From Nostoc sp. FACHB-152 (lineage in GTDB: Bacteria; Cyanobacteriota; Cyanobacteriia; Cyanobacteriales; Nostocaceae), in the NCBI RefSeq assembly GCF_014697475.1, contig NZ_JACJRV010000024.1, forward strand, positions 20,724-84,723: DNA of 64,000 nucleotides, given 5' to 3'. Below, one piece after another: positions 62,147 to 64,000 of the stretch (its first letter is position 1; each line of letters opens with the position of its first letter). The notes beneath the pieces are model-generated. The model was not told the DNA's origin. It ran no database searches and saw only the letters and a list, made by a program, of their open reading frames with translations. The position numbers and the translations under genes are program-made.

Positions 62147-62869
62147 CTAACTGAACAAATGATTGATAATGTCTTCTGGGGTTGTGACTTTCCAGCTATG
62201 AACGGGAACAAGGTCACTTGAAGGGTAGAATTTAGCTTTAGATTCGTGTAATTTGATTAGCTGATTGCAGATATTATCGGGATGAGTTTTTGACTTGCCT
62301 TGGGATAAGTCCTTGTTAAAAGGTGATTTCCAGAACAAATCCCAAACTTGGCTTATGGTTGCAGCATTGCACATACTGAGAGAATTTCCCCCAAAGCAAA
62401 TACTAGAGTCGTCCCAAATATTAGGTAAAGGAGGCTTGTACAGTTGTGCGTCTGGTTTAAATACCCTCCCTTTAACTGCCCACAGGTAATATCTACTACC
62501 GCATCCAGCAAATAAGAATGCAGGCATTGGTACAGTAATTACTTCAGGTTCTTGTCTTATAATTTGAATTTGATATTTTTGGGGAGAGTAAAACTGAATA
62601 ATGGCCTCTCCCTCTGGATTTTTACCCCACCAAATTGTGTTGCTAGAAAGCCATCCAGATGCGGCAGTTTTACTTGTGAAGGCTTTCTCTACTGCTTCAG
62701 GAGATAAGAATTTATATTTAGACTCTTTACCTTCGCGTTCGACTAAAATAAACTGTCCTTTGAGGATAATTAACTGCCCTAGTAAATTATCTTGGGGAAT
62801 ATTGGCCAGCAGGATTTGGGAGACATTTTCTAAGTGAATTATCGGTAATATATTTGTGTTTACATTCAT
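62147..62869 (-). CDS. E2-like protein (PRTRC protein B type)
   Basis: A 240-residue protein. The segment MPAFLFAGCGSRYYLWAVKG, then LPNIWDDSSICFGGNSLSM and VWDLFWKSPFN, is the PRTRC protein B pattern, which I associate with E2-like folds; C158 in SICFGG is the candidate thioester cysteine. This assignment is by motif, not by structure. I start at ATG 62869, which overlaps the TGA of the upstream gene as ATGA; a TTG at 62890 is the alternative. Between a JAB and an unknown gene in a single operon with an E1, it probably transfers or scaffolds a ubiquitin-like modifier. Confidence 0.75.
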   Translation of the reverse strand: MNVNTNILPIIHLENVSQILLANIPQDNLLGQLIILKGQFILVEREGKESKYKFLSPEAVEKAFTSKTAASGWLSSNTIWWGKNPEGEAIIQFYSPQKYQIQIIRQEPEVITVPMPAFLFAGCGSRYYLWAVKGRVFKPDAQLYKPPLPNIWDDSSICFGGNSLSMCNAATISQVWDLFWKSPFNKDLSQGKSKTHPDNICNQLIKLHESKAKFYPSSDLVPVHSWKVTTPEDIINHLFS

Positions 62870-63594
62870 GCTTTTGATGCTTGATTCCAAATTTTTACTG
62901 CTGCTTTTCGAGCAGAAATAGATGTTTCTAACAAATGGCTAACCTCATTTGATTTCTCCATCATCGAGACGGCTTCTTGCCATTTTTGAGCGAGAAATAC
63001 AATATTCTCATAAGTCCATTCCAGCCAATCGCTTGTTTCACACGTAACATCTAGCCAAATATTTCCAGTTGAGTAATCTATAATTCGTATGGCTATATCT
63101 AAATATTGCAGGGGACTTTTGTAACGATGACATAGCTTTACGAATTTCTCGAAGTAAATTTCTTCTGCTGGAGCAATGTAGTCAGGAGTAAAACCAAAAT
63201 TTAGTTTCCATTGGCTGATATTGTACCCTTGCCCCATTAATGACAGTAGGAATTTCTCCGAGTATACCAATTCCTCGAAATCTTCATTCCACCACTCAAG
63301 TCTTTCTGGCGAAACTAGAATACTATCACGTTCGGGATTAAACTCGATTTCATCGATATATTCTACTGGGAATAGATTTTCATTCACTAGGTTAATAAAT
63401 TCAATTTCTCTATCGAGGTAAGCACTAGTTGGATGTGATTGTTTAGTAATAGGTATGGTTGATTCTAACCATTTCTCTGGAAATAATTTTTGATACAGGC
63501 TTAAAATATTTACTCGTTCGGAAAGATTTTCTAGGTAACTAACTGCTGTTAGACAAGTAATGGGTATTTTGAATAAGTGTATGTTGCCAAGCAT
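62866..63594 (-). CDS. Hypothetical protein of the E1/E2/JAB operon
   Basis: A 242-residue soluble protein that I do not recognise. It is acidic and rich in Trp, Glu, Leu and Ile, with segments EFINLVNENLFPVEYIDEIE, LEWWNEDFEELVYSEKFLLS and SDWLEWTYENIVFLAQKWQE and a more basic helical C-terminus (SISARKAAVKIWNQASKA). There are no obvious catalytic motifs and no Gly-Gly tail. Its stop overlaps the E2-like start (ATGA), so it belongs to the module. It could be a specificity factor or target; this is inference. ATG at 63594 comes 43 bases after the previous stop. Confidence 0.75.
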   Translation of the reverse strand: MLGNIHLFKIPITCLTAVSYLENLSERVNILSLYQKLFPEKWLESTIPITKQSHPTSAYLDREIEFINLVNENLFPVEYIDEIEFNPERDSILVSPERLEWWNEDFEELVYSEKFLLSLMGQGYNISQWKLNFGFTPDYIAPAEEIYFEKFVKLCHRYKSPLQYLDIAIRIIDYSTGNIWLDVTCETSDWLEWTYENIVFLAQKWQEAVSMMEKSNEVSHLLETSISARKAAVKIWNQASKA

Positions 63595-63637
63595 AATGAA
63601 TCAGCCGCTACGAGTTATAGCGGCTATAGATTTGTGA

Positions 63638-64000
63638 TTACAGTACAGGATATTTACTCGTAATAGGAGGTTGCTGTTTAAGGCTTTGAGCTACTTTTTC
63701 GCTATAGGTTTCCCAAGATTGACCGAGCTTGATAGCTTTATCTATCTCAGGTTGTAAGGTAATTAAATTTTCGAGGCTAATTTGACTGTTTATCTCTAGA
63801 AGCTTTATCTGCCATCCTAACTTTAGTGCAGGATTTATTTCTTCATAACTATTTTTCAATTCTCTAAATAGACTTCCCTTAGTACCTGCTTTTTTTACTG
63901 GCTCTCCCAGAGTAACTATGGTAAAATAATATAAGAAAATTAAATAAAACTTAGATAATTTAGATTGGTTAATAGAGAAAACCCAAGCTATAAACCGAAT
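63638..64000 (-). CDS. Hypothetical protein, possibly partial at right edge
   Basis: The frame is open from the right edge to a stop at 63638-63640, 120 codons. The best coding-like part reads LGEPVKKAGTKGSLFRELKN, then SYEEINPALKLGWQIKLLEI and a Gln/Pro-rich end (LKQQPPITSKYPVL). The only usual start codon inside is TTG at 63859, which would give 73 residues; coding sequence seems to extend farther upstream, so the gene may begin outside the window. The family is not recognised. It lies upstream of, and 43 bases from, the E1/E2/JAB operon and is probably part of it. Confidence 0.5.
   Translation of the reverse strand: MRFIAWVFSINQSKLSKFYLIFLYYFTIVTLGEPVKKAGTKGSLFRELKNSYEEINPALKLGWQIKLLEINSQISLENLITLQPEIDKAIKLGQSWETYSEKVAQSLKQQPPITSKYPVL

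Overview
The window looks like chromosome of a filamentous, heterocyst-forming cyanobacterium of the Nostoc/Anabaena group. Evidence seen in the sequence: many HIP1 octamers (GCGATCGC), heptameric tandem repeats of the CCTATTG / CCCTGTT type between genes, a PatA-like regulator, the short nitrogen-fixer type of cyanophycin synthetase (CphA2), many pentapeptide-repeat proteins, and a long polysaccharide cluster whose gene content and order match, from memory, the heterocyst envelope polysaccharide (HEP) island of Anabaena sp. PCC 7120, including hepC and hepA. No species was assigned and no database was searched.

Layout. 1-3806: the 5' part of a very large hybrid sensor histidine kinase, cut by the left edge. 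4.2-13.8 kb: small and hypothetical genes, two glutathione-transferase-type proteins, a DUF938 methyltransferase and several broken genes, including one interrupted by a 149-bp MITE whose removal restores the frame. 13.9-25.7 kb: an RDD/pentapeptide membrane protein, an exported beta-rich protein, an NAD(P)-binding SDR protein, the cyanophycin pair cphB / cphA2, DAHP synthase, a GH13 glucan enzyme and a DUF1823 protein. 26.0-28.7 kb: acylphosphatase, a vapB antitoxin whose vapC is reduced to a stump joined to a DUF6745 remnant, and a PatA-type response regulator. 29.3-33.2 kb: a vWA protein, a PP2C phosphatase and an unusual protein kinase with zinc-binding-like, membrane and TPR parts, resembling a TerY-P triad.

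33.7-57.6 kb: the HEP-like polysaccharide island, all on the plus strand. It starts with sugar-nucleotide enzymes (glucose-1-phosphate cytidylyltransferase, an LhgO-like oxidase, an SDR, two tandem phytanoyl-CoA-dioxygenase-like proteins, RfbC, a SAF-domain dehydrogenase). It continues with a Wzc-like co-polymerase, hepC, the ABC exporter hepA, seven or eight glycosyltransferases and an O-antigen-polymerase-like membrane protein. Together these could make an unusual sugar, assemble a repeat unit, export it and polymerise it.

57.7-60.3 kb: a PEP-CTERM alpha/beta hydrolase, cysH and a Gln-rich secreted protein. 60.5-64.0 kb: a remnant of a group II intron abuts a tightly coupled minus-strand operon encoding an E1-like ThiF protein, a JAB/JAMM peptidase, an E2-like PRTRC-B-type protein and two unrecognised upstream proteins. 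This ubiquitin-like conjugation module is the best candidate for an unusual system here; no ubiquitin-like modifier is visible inside the window.
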